This document shows, piece after piece, positions 1-12,229 of a stretch of DNA of 64,000 nt. The translations under genes were made by a program, and so were the position numbers. The notes below the pieces were generated by a model. The model did not search any database. It was given only the letters and a program-made list of their open reading frames with translations, and was not told the origin of the DNA. Each line of letters begins with the position of its first letter. Position 1 is the stretch's first letter. Origin of the DNA: Sternotherus odoratus (Eukaryota > Chordata > Testudines > Kinosternidae). Location of the stretch: positions 94,687,340 to 94,751,339 of the forward strand of contig JAVMKO010000002.1 of the NCBI GenBank assembly GCA_032164245.1, read 5' to 3'.

Positions 1-120
1 GTTGCTGTAAGCTAGCGGGCCACTCACCCTGGCGGCGCCTCCTGCTGGTCGTCGGGGGAATCAGCTTTTCCAGCCTCTGGAGCGCCCTCTGCCGGGGGAT
101 GTCCCGCGTATGCTCTGGCC

Positions 121-567
121 CCTTTAGGGGTAGCGCAGCCAGTAAACGAGCAGTCTTTCGGAAGGGCTGGCTCTGGCCTGGGCTCCTGGGCACAGGCAGC
201 CAGCAAATACACAGTCTTTGAGCAAGCTGGCTCTGGCCTGGGCTCCTTAGCACAGGCAACCAGCAAATACACAGTCTTTAAGTACGCTGACTCTGGCCTG
301 GGCTTCTGGCACAAGCATCCAGCAAACAAACAGTCTTTACAGCAAGGCAGGGGCCTCAGCCTCTGCAGCAAACAGTCCTACAGGGCTGGCTATAGCCTGG
401 GCGTGGCTCAGGCAGCCAGCAAACACAGTCTTTAAGCAGGCTGCCTCTGGCCTGGGCTTCTTAGCACAGGCAGCCAGCAAATAAACAGTCTTTAAGCAGG
501 CTGCCTCTGGCCTGGGCTTCTTAGCATAGGCAGCCAGCAAACACTCAGTCTTTGGGAAGCCTGCTTC
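121..567. repeat. 60-bp tandem repeat (minisatellite) inside the LTR
   Basis: About seven degenerate copies of a 60-bp unit are recognised by recurring CTCTGGCCTGGGCT, GCAGCCAGCAAA and ACAGTCTTT. Because 60 is a multiple of three, the minus strand stays open through the array and encodes a 20-residue repeat. The resulting 115- and 181-residue frames are probably by-products of the repeat. Confidence 0.85.
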
Positions 568-611
568 AGGGCGCCGAGCCCTCAGTTGTCCAGTCCATTT
601 CTGGCTCCTTG

Positions 612-705
612 GGGTACGTGGCAGCTGGTACTCCAGGCCAGTCGTCTGTTGCAGTGGGATACGTGGCAGCCGGTCCTTCAGGCCAGTCGTCCTCTGCAGC
701 AGGGT
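612..705. repeat. two-copy 45-bp tandem repeat
   Basis: Two adjacent units share TACGTGGCAGC, then GGT, then CAGGCCAGTCGTC. They lie within the LTR at 6-941, next to the 60-bp array. Confidence 0.6.
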
Positions 706-946
706 CGGGTGCACCACCCCGGTAGGAGTCCCCTCGGGTTGGCAGGCAGGCAGCCGGACGGAGGCTCCTTCCCCTTCCCTGGTTCTCCCCGTTCTGGGCT
801 GCAGGGCTGGCCTTTTGTACTTCCGGTCCCACCCCTGTACTTCCGGGGAGGTGGGCGGGGCGACCTTGGCTCCGCCCTCCAAGGTGTGTCTCCGGCTCCC
901 TCACCCTCCCACTCGGAGGGGGACCACTTGGGCCCACTACAGTTGC

Positions 947-1605
947 CAAGTGTCACAATACAACATGACATACATTTGGCAGCCCTGTCTCACCTCCTTA
1001 CAGATCCCCTTGGATATCACACTTCTACCAAGACTTCAGGGTTTGCTCTGCATTATTTCCTTTACCCTCTCTATCTTCTCTCTCTGTGGCATCTGTTCTG
1101 TGGTTACAAGGGTTTCTCTGCCTCCACTCTTGTTGTCCCACCACCCTACCCCAGCTGGCTTCTGGCCAGAAGAGCAGTGGGCAAGAGCATGAAAGAGTTG
1201 ATTGCATCAGTGGCACAGCAGGACAGCAGCCCAGAGCAGGCTCAGAGAAAGCACCAGGAGTCCCCTATTCTCCCACTGTATAGAGTAGATGTCATTGTTA
1301 TGGAAGGATCTGGGGTGTGACTGCAGAGACCATCCTTCTTTTTGGAAGGCAGGGATTGCAGGGTGCAGGACAGACTGGCAGGCTGCAGGCTTTTCTTGCT
1401 GTGTTATCTAATGTTTACATTTAAAAATATCGCTGTTAAATACAAGCTCTCCAGGTCTTATTAAGAACAGCACATGATCCATCTGCCCCAGGCACCCTCC
1501 ACTGAGTCCCTCACTCAGCTGTCCAAGGTGACCACCATCAGTCTCCCCACCACACTGACCCCTCAACTGTCCCAGATACCTTCCTCCACCCATGAATTCC
1601 TGTAA
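947..1605. other. non-coding stretch between two solo LTRs
   Basis: I see no gene here. The + strand frame running in from 586 crosses the LTR boundary and has no recognisable domain. The DNA is mixed-composition, with pyrimidine-rich tracts near 1060-1150. Confidence 0.4.
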
Positions 1606-1610
1606 CTCCC

Positions 1611-2411
1611 TGTCATAAGTATGAAGTGCCTTGGAATTACTGTTTTGCCTATAAGGGGTTAACCTGAACATGAGAGGGGGTGACGCATGGGTGACATAAG
1701 AGCTCCCATTCCTCCAGACACAGGGGGAGAGTTTAGTTTCACTTCGGTCCAGGCTCTACACATGCCTGTGTCTCTTCTCCTCTCTCCTGGATTTGGGAGA
1801 GATGTATCACCTTCCTGTTTCTAAGTGAGACTCACTGTAAGTAGAATTGAAATTGTATACGCTTTGTAATCAATCTATGGTGTCCTTAAACTGTAAAGTT
1901 CAGCAGAGAGAGAAATTCCCGGGAAGGGGGCGAGTTTATGCAAGAGACTCAGGATAGAAAGCTTTATATCTGTGAAGTCTGTATTAGTTATGTGCTTTGT
2001 TTCTTTTCCTTATTAAACTTTTTATACCTATAAGAATTGTCTGTAGTTCCATTAAAGTGATCTGAGCTTTGGATCTGGCACAGGCTCACGGCTAGTGAAA
2101 GCCTGTGTGGTTGTATTTCTCTCCTCGGTAGTCAGAAGGAGGGGGTGGAGTGGAGTCTGTGTGCTTCAATCTCTCCTAGGTAGGGGGAGGGGTATTACTC
2201 TTGCGGGGTTCCAATGTGCCCCACTCCATAGGTGTGGAATAAGAACATTGGTGGTGGCAGCTGGTCCAAATCCCCAGCTGGAGTAGTTGGGTTTTTGGGG
2301 GAAAGGATTTAACTTAGGCTGGGAAAGAAGCTAGAAGTTATTTGGTTTGCAGCATTAGAGACCCCCCACTTTTACCCTAGCGTTTAGAGTGGGGGGAAGG
2401 TCCCTCTTACA
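1611..2411 (+). mobile_element. solo LTR (turtle ERV/gypsy-like family)
   Basis: The element starts TGTCATAAGT, ends CTCTTACA, and is flanked by a perfect 5-bp duplication CTCCC (1606-1610 and 2412-2416). It contains poly(A)-signal-like ATTAAA sites (near 2009 and 2051), a GGTGGTGGCAGC stretch near 2250, and TACCCTAGCGTTTAGAGTGG before its end. No internal gag-pol sequence is attached. LTR status is seen from the ends and duplication; the family is inferred from recall of related turtle LTRs. Confidence 0.85.
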
Positions 2412-2416
2412 CTCCC

Positions 2417-5400
2417 CAACCAGCCAACTGTCCTTGACCTCTCCATCCATCCAGCTTCCCCCGGCAACCCACCCCCTTTATCTATGTAGCCCAACACAAG
2501 CCTCACATTCAGCCTGCTTCCCCAGTCACCTTTCTCCAGCTAGCCCATACCCACCCTTACCCAGCCAACTGTTCCAAAGGCCTCCCTCTTCTTTTGGGAG
2601 ATGGGGTCCCTTTGTGTACATTTGAACCCTCTCATTGCCTTTTTCTGCGGAGCACCTCTAATCCCATTGCTCAGCGACTTTCTATGAAAAATATCACACA
2701 TGAAGCTGCTCAGAGCTCAGGAGCTGTGTTACCATAGGACATCCTATATACCAAACGGCTTGGAGCACAATCAGCTGCAGCTTCACTGTCAATGCTAACA
2801 TGTTGTTACAAAATCAAAAGTGCATGATGGTCAAAATGTGCTCTCAGGAGTGATATGTATCTGGTGCCTGGTACAGAGCTAAAACAATCACATCTCTTAT
2901 TCCATAGCTGGATACCAGCTCTAGGAAAACATCATTTAAGATAAAATATGGTAAAACCTAATGGAGCTCCCTCAATAATTCTTTGTGCTGTGGGGTTGCA
3001 AACAGCCTGAGTATCAATAATGCAAGGTACAGAGGGGAAATTGCCAGTTTACTGATCAAACCAGGACTTCAAGTTCAGCTTCTTCCAATGGCAATAAACA
3101 AATATGGGAATGAGCATTACTTTAGAAAGAGGCAGCTTGTTTCTGATCCCATGACTATAGACTTCATCGCCTTTTTCTACAAGTGGAGATAGAATATGAA
3201 GACAATAGCAGCATCAAAGTCTTCTGACAAACAGTCCAGAGAACCTTTAATTGCTGTGGATGTGTTCCATTGAGGGAGGACCAAGTAGCAGGCTTCGGGT
3301 GCAACTTTATTTCATGCAATTCACTTAAAACCAAATGACTGAACAGGACGCAGATCACCTTTGCCTAAACTAGATGCTGTCCAGTCCTGAGTGGGAAAAC
3401 ATCCAAATAATTGTTTTGTGATGCTCTGATGTAAATAGGGTCACAGTGTCCTTATACAAGCCCCAAAGTCATATGGTCTGACACTCAGTCCTTCCAACTC
3501 TTGTGATTTTATTGAAACTTTCGTTATATTTGGTGTTTTCCTTAAAGCTCCAACTCCTGGAGTAAAATGACTATGGGAGAACCTCAACTTTCTTTCTTTC
3601 TTTCTTTTTTAAAAAAAAGACAATTTCTGGTCTTCATGGTTAGATATAAAAGTTTGAAAACATGCCCCAAGTGCACTGTAAAGGCTCAGAAGCCAGAAAG
3701 CAAAGGAAAAGAATTTATTTAAAGAAACACATCATTTTAAAAAGCCAATCTCTTGATTTTTGAGCCTTTATTCATACTTTTTGAGTGCTTGGGTTAACAA
3801 TATGCCACTATATTCTACTAAACCCTTTACCACGCCTCATATTTCAGCCATCCTGCAGGATAATCTCCATCTATGGTTGGTCAAATTAACCTTTGCTCTT
3901 TAGGAGTTATTTGTTCTGACTGTCTCTCTACCTCATGTTCTTTGTATCTTTGAAGGTTTAAATCTCCTGCTTCCAGGCAATTCTGCTAAAACCAGCAAGT
4001 GTTACCCAACAGTTAATAACACATGTAAACTCCAAAGTTGCAATATTTGCATGATTGAGGAAAGTAAGTAATTGTGTGATACAGGAAAGAAAAGGGAATT
4101 TTTTAAAAAAATGTGCAAAACTAACCACAATCCACTGAATCAGCATATAGTTAGCAAGGTGGAACACGTCACGTCTGGGCACAATTTCAGAGAGGAAAAA
4201 GATTCTTCCTATACTTGTGGTTCCTATAAAGCTTCCCACGTCCCAAGGTAAGTGCAGGGAGTTAGGCCTATCTGTGAAACAAACCAAATGCTAATTCCTT
4301 TGATGAGTACTCACTCCTGCTAGCAGCCCATGGCCAGTGCTATCTCCTAATGACACCAGCAAATAGATTCCTGCCTGGGGGCTAGAAAATGTTCTCTCTT
4401 CTCCAGTGGCAGAGCCAAATAACTCTTATTGATGTCTGTAACTGATCAACCACAGCTGCTCTCACCAGCAATCCAACAATTCACTTATGAGAGAAATCCT
4501 AGGTAGCACCCATGGCAGTGGATAAAATTCTGTTATCAGTGTCATGAGTCAATAGGACTTGTGCTCCTAAATCACTTAAGTGCTTTTGAAATCACCACCA
4601 CATGTGTGCAACTTCACTGTTGCTTATACTACATACTGAAGTGTGTGAAGTTGCCATTTTGGTACATCACTGATAGTGATACTGTTTCCAATCGGACATA
4701 GTGATGCACAGGAGATGTGTGTGTTGCATAAAGACTATTGACAGTACCTATATTAGGTATTTAAAAGGCACCTATCACCAAGGTATCTAAGAAAGCCATT
4801 ATGTGAACTACATCATAGCCAAGATGGATGTCTGAGTGTGCTACACTGTGGTTGCTGGCTCCTTATAAAAAAAAGTAGTTTAGAGGGTGTGAAATCAACA
4901 CATTGTGATAGTTGACTGCAGACTACAAGTTCTCTGAGGGAAAGTAATATTAGCAGCCTTCTTTACTGCACCGTCCCTTTCTCTAACTTCTGTTCGTGCT
5001 GGATGGGATGAGTTCAGGAGAATTTCCTTCACCATCACACCATAGCTCTCTAGATCCCATTGATCATTGTCAAATAGGTCTCTGTGGGTTTTTTTAAAGA
5101 GTGATGGTCATGTAGTATCTCTCAACAGTGATCAGAGTATCAGGCATACTTTTGTAGATAGGATTATTACCAGCTAGCTTTCTTATAGACTATTCATACA
5201 AGTTTTATCTGTCTGATTTTTTGTTTTTTGTCTTTTTCTTTATGCTCTCAGTGAATCATTTATGTAACCCATATGCATTTGATATTTACAGGAATTCTTC
5301 CTCCTGTCATTAGGGATGCAGTTAACAGTCTCTCTGATTTTGCTGTCACTTATTGTTTTCATTGGTAACATAGAAACACTTCTTCATATATCCAGACCAG

Positions 5401-6115
5401 ACATGGGGGAAAATTTTCCAAAAAGATCCAGGTCATCTATTAACAATGTAAACCCATCCTCATCTCAATAACAATAGTCCTTTCTGAATTCCATTTTTAT
5501 CCTTTCTTCTAGTTTTCTGCTCCTAAGAAGAGAGACACAAAAGGCAAGGTGAGCAAACCATGCCAAGATCCCTATTCAGTCAATGTGTGATATGAAGGCT
5601 ATGGTTACTGTGATGCTGGCAGACCACTGAATGCTGGCCAATGCATAACTGGAAACCAGTCTGGCTCACCTGTGCATTAGTATTGTTAAAATAGATCTTA
5701 AGTTTATAAGAATGTGTTTACCGTTTAAACTTTATGAAATGCTTGTAGGATGCTGCATGTATCATGCTGTCAGGAGTGGCTCTTGACTGTGAGTGGCTAC
5801 CTCAGGACAGACACCCCAAACTGGTGGTGTGCTCTTTAATTAGATTTCACCAAGCCAGTAATAAATGTGAACACCTGGTTCACTATAACAGTCTTGCCAT
5901 GGAATCACTGACAGCTCCTTAGATTCTCCAAGCTATCTTCCCACCCAGACAAACCGAACTTAATGATAAATGGTCACTTGCACCAAAAATTACACCACAT
6001 TTGGGTTGCTTCCTGTCCCAAAGAACCAGTCACTTTCTGCCTGATCAATTGGCACTTGCTGTGTGCTGAGCTTGTGTTTCTTTGTCTGTCTGTTTGTTTG
6101 TTTGTTTGAAGGAAC
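2417..6115. other. gene-poor stretch, no supported gene
   Basis: Only short reading frames without recognisable domains occur. A CTTT-rich/poly(A) tract lies at 3590-3620. Around 5960-6065 a segment resembles 26570-26635 (both contain GACCAGTCACTT or GAACCAGTCACTT followed by GATCAATTGGCAC), so it is a fragment of the same retroelement-like repeat. Confidence 0.4.
6083..6108. repeat. short (GTTT)n/(CTGT)n microsatellite
   Basis: CTGTCTGTTTGTTTGTTTGT is read directly. Confidence 0.8.
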
Positions 6116-6515
6116 ATGTGCTGTGGCTGGCAGTTGGAAGCTGTTAGCTTCTAAACAAGATTTGAAATCTAGAAGCCTCTGTTCATTGGCTGAGTCTTAG
6201 TCAGGGGGCGGAGCTATCAGGAAGGCCAGGACTTTATAAAGCAGTGAGCAAGCAACCAGGCAGCTTTGTGAACAGGGCTTCTAAAAAGAAGTTTTGTGAG
6301 GAAGTTGGGAAGGGGAGTGGGTAGCGGGCAAGGTATACTTGCCATTCTTTAAAATCTTTAACCTAAACTACAATAAAAACTTCTTTATTTAAACAAAAGC
6401 CCTATCGTTAACCTAGATAGCTATAGGAGAGAATGCAGGCATAAGCCCAGCAGCAGAGTGAGGGCTATCCTGTTTATTGCACTCAATGTAGTATGTATGA
6501 TTATCTGGTGGCAGA
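6116..6515 (+). mobile_element. probable LTR fragment
   Basis: The arrangement resembles U3-R-U5: TGTGCTGTGGCTGG at the left, a GGGGGCGGAG GC box near 6204, the TATA box CTTTATAAAGC (6232-6242), and the poly(A) signal CAATAAAAAC (6371-6380) about 140 bp downstream. No target duplication was found, and the right boundary is uncertain. It could instead be a host promoter, but the short promoter-to-poly(A) spacing is typical of an LTR. Confidence 0.45.
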
Positions 6516-6559
6516 TCCATGAGATGCGGGGGGGAGGGGAGGGCAGGCAGGGGGTCTTA

Positions 6560-6950
6560 TGTAGATATAGAAGAAGATTGAGAGGTGATTTGATTATGGT
6601 GTAGAAGTACCTTCATGGAGAAAAAATAACGAGCACCGAAGTGCACTTCAATCTGACTGTGAAAGGCATAACAAGAACCAGCTGAAGCCAGAGAATTTCA
6701 AATTAGAAGCAAGGCACCAATTTTTAACAGTGAGGGTGATTAACTACCAGAACAAATTACCAAAAGAAGTCGTGAAGTCTTTGTTTATTGATGTCCTCAC
6801 CTTACAACTGGATGTCTTTCGGGAAGGTGTGTTTTAGTGAAACACAAGCAATTGGTCTTAATATGGGGATAAGTGTGTGAAACTTTGTGGCCTGTGAAAT
6901 GGAGGCTGGATTAGGGATTTTGTGGCCTAAAAATCTATGAATCTCTGAAA
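6560..6950 (+). mobile_element. ancient CR1-like LINE 3' fragment
   Basis: The sequence runs in the order typical of a CR1 ORF2 end and 3' UTR: GAGAGGTGATTTGATTATGG, an AGGCATAACAAGA stretch, ACCAGAACAAATTACC, then GGCCTAAAAATCTATGAATC, matching the CR1 tail. It is diverged and not open. It is 5' truncated, as is usual for CR1. Confidence 0.55.
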
Positions 6951-7019
6951 AACTCAGTGTGGGATTAGGAACAAATTCTGCTGTTTTACTATTTAGCTTG
7001 TTTGCTCCCCAGAATTAAT

Positions 7020-7340
7020 TGTGAACAAGTGGGGAGATTTGGGGGAGCAACTGAGACATGCAAATGAGCTGGCCAAGGGCAGACATCTGCCCTGCAAGGG
7101 AGAGGTGGGTGTGGCAGTGACTTCACAAGAGCCTTTGGCAGGAACTCAGCCTATTGGGCAAAGGTGATGAGCAGGCTGTGACCTCACAGCTTGACATCAG
7201 ACATGCATAAAAGGGGGTCAGGGCAGGGGGAACCTCAGAGACCCCTGTATCCTTGCTGCAGCAAGCCTCCGTCTCGTGGGTCTCCTGGAGGAGTACGAGA
7301 GGATTTGTCTAAATGCACCTGAGTGCTGAGGAGGAGCTTC
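7020..7340 (+). promoter_or_regulatory. promoter-like segment: octamer plus TATA box
   Basis: An ATGCAAAT octamer lies near 7058, the palindrome GGGCAGACATCTGCCC near 7077, and the TATA-like CATAAAAGG at 7206-7214, followed by GC-richer sequence. No reading frame follows. This layout suits a degraded LTR promoter as well as an orphan host promoter. Motifs are seen; function is inferred. Confidence 0.35.
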
Positions 7341-7559
7341 TGTGGGAGTTGTCTCCTTTCCATCTTGATTTTTTAGAAAGCAGACATCTCCGGTTTAGAA
7401 GGTAAGATTCTCAGTGAGGTTTGGAACCTGGTTGAACTGATCCAAGTTCTAGGGTCAGAAAACACATGTTAAATTGGCAGAAAAATGTACCACATAGGAA
7501 TCCGCCCCTTAGTAACTAGCTAACTAATAGATCTCAAAATGTAAAATGATAAATCCTTA

Positions 7560-8445
7560 TTGGGCGGGTATCTTTCTAGTAGGGTCGTACAAGGATTGGT
7601 TCTTGGCCCTATGCTATTTTGATCAGTGACTTGGAAGTAAACGTACAATCATCACTGCAAAATCTGCAGATGTCAGAAAGATTGGGAGAGTGGTAAATAA
7701 CAAACAGGACATGTCACTGATACAGAGCAGTCTGGACTGCTTGATAAGCTGAGCACAAGCAACATACATTTTAGTATGTCCAAATGGGAGGTGGGACCCT
7801 GAAAAAGATTTGGGGTTATGTTGGCTAATCAGCTGTCCTTGAGCTCCCAGTGGGACACTTTGGCCAAAAGGACAAATGTGACCTTTGGATGCACCCATAG
7901 TGGAAATCTCAGGTAGAAGTAGAGAGGTTCTATATCTTTGTATTTGGCATGGATGCAACCACTACTGGCATACTGAATCCAGTTCTGGTATCCACAATTT
8001 AAGACAGATACTTGTAAATTTGAGAAGGCTCAGAGAAGAGTCACAAGAATGCTTGAAGGATTAGAAAACATGCCTGATAATGATAGACTCAAGGATCAAA
8101 ATCTATTTAGCTTAACAAACAGAAGGTTAAGGGATGAGCGTAAGGGAACAAACATTTGCTAACGGGCTCTTCACTTTAGCAGACAAAGGCATAACAAGAT
8201 CCAATAGCTGCAAGCTGAAGTTAGATACATTCACACTAGTAATAAGGTGAACATTTTAACAGCCAGGATTTGAAACAATTTCCCCAGGGTTGTGATGGAT
8301 CCTCCATAACTGGCATTTTTAAAATCAAGAGTGGTGTTTTTCTAAAAAATGTGTCTAATTCATATAGGAATGATTTTGAGGGAAGTTCTATGACTAGAAT
8401 AGATGACCAAAGTGGTTCCTTCTGGCCTGGGAATTTATGAATTAG
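7560..8445 (+). mobile_element. ancient CR1-like LINE fragment (reverse transcriptase and 3' UTR)
   Basis: Fragments follow CR1 order: a GGTTCTTGGCCCTATGCTAT stretch just after the palm motif, GCAAAATCTGCAGATG corresponding to the FADD-box region, AAGGCTCAGAGAAGAGTCAC corresponding to the KIQRRA region of the intact copy at 41069-43507, and a terminal TGGGAATTTATGAATT. Many indels break the frame. It is older than the CR1 at 39850. Confidence 0.65.
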
Positions 8446-9435
8446 TGACTTGCTCTGGGTATTTGGAATTTGACCTTTTTGCTTCCCTTTTCCTCCTTTC
8501 CTCTTGTCTTCTCTTCTTCTCTTTTTTCTTGTTCTGTTTCTCTCTGCTGCTCTTCTAGCTGAGGAGGTTGGGGCTGTTCTCTAGCTTTCATTGTAAGAGG
8601 CCCCTCACAAAGAGTTGGGGCTGGAATCATGTGCTGACAGTGATCTCCAGCGGATTGATTTCCCGTGGTGACTAATGCTGTCTTTTAGGCATCTGTTGAG
8701 AATGCTCAGCTTCCAGTCCCTGAGAGTCTCCATGCTGATTAGCTGAGTTTGGGGTTATTATTGAGTCAATAGAGAGGAGATTGAATAGAGAGGTCACTGT
8801 TGTGTAACTATCCGGCTTTTCTGTAGCCATGTTGGAGGCCTGAACCAAAGCCGCCTTCTGCAGCCAGACTGAAGATGCAGCAGCCATCAGCTGCAGCCCT
8901 GGAGTCACATACTCACATTCCATCTAAAATGTATTAAAAAGATTCACACCAGGTTGTGAGAGTGGGACTCGCCCTAATAGTTCTCACTGTCACCAGATAA
9001 AGCATTGTCAGGACACTTTCCTATTGTTTGACCTGTGATCTCTGTCTGGTTTGAAAAGGTTTCTGTCTCCTGTATAATTAATTGTGCTAGGTGTAAATCA
9101 GTTAGGGTGGTGGGGTAGGATTGGTTAGGTAATTTTGTTAGGATTGGTTAGTAAAATTATACTAAGATAATTGGTTAAAAGAAGCAAGACTCAAGAAGAA
9201 GCTGAGGAGAAGAAGATCAGAAAAAATACCAGAAGCAAGGAGGAGAAGGGCTGGAAGAAGACCAAAGGAGATAAGGAACCCCTGAGGAAAAGAACTCACC
9301 TCCAAGACCCAGCCTAAGATAAAAGCTGCCAGGACTTTTCTGACCCTGAGGTGCAGCAGCTAAGATCCAGAGACTGACCTTGCTTGTCATATACAGGGGA
9401 AGCCTGCTTGCCTGTCCCAGGATTGGTGAGCATGA
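8446..9435. other. non-coding stretch
   Basis: A minus-strand purine-rich tract (the pyrimidine run at 8470-8545) and A/G-rich sequence at 9175-9300 give low-complexity peptides. I see no gene or recognisable repeat. Confidence 0.35.
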
Positions 9436-9437
9436 TA

Positions 9438-10102
9438 CAGTAAAACCTCCATTTAACGGACTAATTCGGGCGAGGGGGTGTCCGTTAAATCAAAAAGTCC
9501 GTTATTTAATAAAAAAAAAAAACGAGCTGTCAGAGCAGCAGCCCGCCCACCACAGGGTCGGGGCGGCAGCTCCGCAGCCCGCCCATTGCTGGGACCCGGG
9601 CGGCAGCCGGGAACCGTCAGCCAGCCCGCCCCGGTCCGGGATGCTGGGACCCGGGCGGCAGACGGGAGCTGTCAGCCAGCCCGCTCGCTGGCGGACTCGG
9701 GCGGGACCCGGCACCCAGCCAGCCCGCCTGCAGGCAGGACTCGGGCGGGAGCTGGGAGCCAGCAGCCCACCCACTGGCGGGACTCAGAGGGGAGACGGCA
9801 GCTCGCCCGCAGGCGGGAGGCGGGAGACGGCAGCCAGCCCGCCCGCTGGCGGGACTCGGGCGGGACCCTGGCGGGACCCTGGAGCCGGCAGCCAGCCCGC
9901 CTGCTGCCTGTACCCGGGCGGCAGCTGTGACCCGGGTGGGAGCCGGCAGCCAGCCCACCCGCTGCCGTGACCCGGGCGGCAGCTGGGAGCCGGCAGCCAG
10001 ACCGCCAGAAATGGATCAGGAATGCATCAGACTTGCTCAGAAATTTTGTCCGTTGCATCCGAAGTCCGTTAAATCGAGGTCCGTTAAATCGAGGGTTTAC
10101 TG
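9438..10102. mobile_element. non-autonomous pogo/Tigger-like DNA transposon with GC-rich core
   Basis: Terminal inverted repeats begin CAGTAAAACCTCCATTTAAC on the left and CAGTAAACCCTCGATTTAAC on the right (read inward), each carrying further TTAACGGAC motifs. TA lies immediately outside both ends (9436-9437 and 10103-10104), the Tc1/mariner-superfamily target duplication. The core (about 9530-10010) is a degenerate GC-rich minisatellite built on GGGACCCGGGCGGCAG and CAGCCAGCCCGCC, and the proline/glycine-rich frames there are by-products. No transposase is present. Superfamily is inferred from the ends and TA. Confidence 0.8.
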
Positions 10103-10104
10103 TA

Positions 10105-12225
10105 CTGTGTGTTTAGCTTGTGTATTCTGTTTGTTTGGGAATGTCAATAAATAGAGGATAAGAATATTACTGTGTGAGGCTCTTTCAGCGGCTAAAGATC
10201 CTGCCAACCCGCAGGAAGATGTGCCCTGAGCCCTAGGAATTGGGGAAGGGTGTCTGTACAAATTAACAGCGTTTCACCTTGAGCCCTAGGAACTGGGTAA
10301 AGGTGTATGTCCCTATAGTGTGGAAGGGATAGAGAATTTGTGCGGGTAACTGTTGGTCGTGTGCAGTGAGGCCTAATGCTCAATTCAATGGCATTCCTTT
10401 GTTCGTCTGTAACATGATCATTTTTTAACACTATGTCAAATGTATTCCAAAATTTCAGGAAATTTCTAGGCATCAGTGGGAGGAATGTTGTTGATTTTGG
10501 TAACAATAGGAAAACAGCAACACCAGAAAAACCTGATTTCCCACCATGCCCATTACATTGGTGCTGGAAGCTGAAGGGCATTGTGACTTCAGAGTTAACT
10601 CAGCCAGTCAGTGCTAACTCTCTGCAGGTGATTTGCATAATTCAACCCCATTGGTGAAAATAAATCAGCAGGTTTCAATGGGAGAGATGACCAAGGAGTT
10701 AGGGTCAAGGTTATTGCAGGGAGTGAGTGAGTGATGGGTGAGTTGCTGAGTTACCGCTGATGTCACAATGCTACTGCTCAGGCTCCTCTGCTTACAGTGC
10801 CACATGGGCAGTGACTGTCAAGGGGAAGTTTTTGTTGATCTGAAACTTATAAAATAAGAAGAGAGGAATGGAATGGCTTAGATGATTTGACAATAAAATG
10901 TAGGTTTTGTGGCAGTATCCCATGCAACTGCTACTCATTCAGGTATGGAGTATTCCCGCCCATCCCACGGCTGGGCCTACATAAACAAACAAGTGTCCAG
11001 CCCTCTAGTTTGTCTCCTTTAAAAGTGAGCAAATAACAAATGACAAATTATTGATGATATTAATTTTGCTGCCTTCTCTCCTTTAATTGAATACATGTAG
11101 TTTATGATTCTCTTGAATGTAGTAAGTAGTTCTCCTAAAATCAAGGTGAATAAAAATCAATGCTTGTTTCAAAACCCAAACCCAAAAAAGGGATTTTTAG
11201 AAATGTAAACTGTATTTTTCAAATTTAAATTAAAAATAGGTTGTTTTTTTTAAAAAACTAACCTATTGGGGATTAAATTTGAAACTATGACAACCAAAAT
11301 CAATGTCTAAAGTTGCTATAATGTATTAAACTAATTCAAATTAAGTAAAAAAAATTAAGTGAAAAAAGTAGGAAAATTAAGTAAAAAGTAGAAAAACCGT
11401 AGGGATTCTTGCCCCAAACAACAATCCATTGTCTTTTTGAGCTCAAAGGCCCCTAACACTCCTGACCTACTCTAATTTCCCTGCCAGGAGTTAGAGAAGT
11501 GTCTCCATCCCCATTATATAGATGGGGAAACACAAGAAAATTTTTATCAACAATGTTTTGCATTGAAAACTAATTGATTGATTAGAAAAAGGAAATGTTA
11601 AGTGTAGTTACTGAAGTGAAATGATCCATTCTGGTCACCATGTCCTTCTTGATTTATGAACTAGTAGATCTCCTCCCCTCACACCTAGGTTTTATTCATA
11701 GATTGAAGGAGGAGAACAAGTTTGCCTGCTTTGCCAGCTCCCAAGGGTTTTTTTGCATTTCAATGAACTAGTCATTGAACGGAACTGTTTCAATACTTTA
11801 AAAATAAGGAATTATTCTCTGCAACTTCCAAGGAAGCTCCTGCTGTCCAAAGTTGTTTTAGCATTTTGGCTAACTTTGGTTCCAGGAGCTTAGCCATCAC
11901 TTCAGTGGTCTTATTTGAAGATTTTGTAATAAATGGAGGTCTTAACATAGGTGGTCAATTTCAAAGTTAATTTTAAGCACATTATTTTTAATAAACCTGT
12001 GGTTAATTTTATTAAAAAATTAAGTTAATATTTTCAAAATAATCTATTTTTATCTACCCAGCCAGGGATAGAAAGGCTTCTTCTGTCATTCCCCAACCCA
12101 GTAAGGGCTGATCCTCCTCGATCCAACTCTAGGGTGGGCTCCTCTCCTCTTTACTGGACTGAATTGAAAACCCAGATCCAAATGGAATTTGGAATTTGGA
12201 TCTGACCTTTGGTGGTCCAATGTTG
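10105..12225. other. AT-rich gene-less stretch
   Basis: Apart from a duplicated phrase (GAGCCCTAGGAA near 10228 and 10280) I see no gene, and 11050-12050 is markedly A+T-rich. The short frames at 10192-10581 and 10433-10657 carry no recognisable domain. Confidence 0.4.
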
Positions 12226-12229
12226 CCTA

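Larger units (their letters stand above)
6..941 (-). mobile_element. solo LTR, probable Ty3/gypsy type, with 60-bp internal tandem repeat
   Basis: The segment begins with TG and ends with CA, and a perfect 5-bp duplication GTTGC lies at 1-5 and 942-946. Read on the minus strand it starts TGTAGTGGGCCC and ends with GGTGAGT followed by CTTACA, the same end style as the LTRs at 14213 and 30159. A TATA-like site is degraded to GTACAAAAGG near 811-820. No internal retroelement sequence lies on either side, so this is a solo LTR left by LTR-LTR recombination. Boundaries and duplication are read directly; the gypsy assignment is inferred. Confidence 0.85.

Noticed and set aside
586..1320. 244-residue + strand reading frame
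   Set aside because: It starts inside the solo LTR at 6-941, crosses the target duplication and has no domain. Codon pattern and composition look accidental.
9380..10058. Several 90-196-residue Pro/Gly/Arg-rich frames on both strands
   Set aside because: They are translations of the GC-rich minisatellite core of the DNA transposon at 9438-10102, open in many frames at once.
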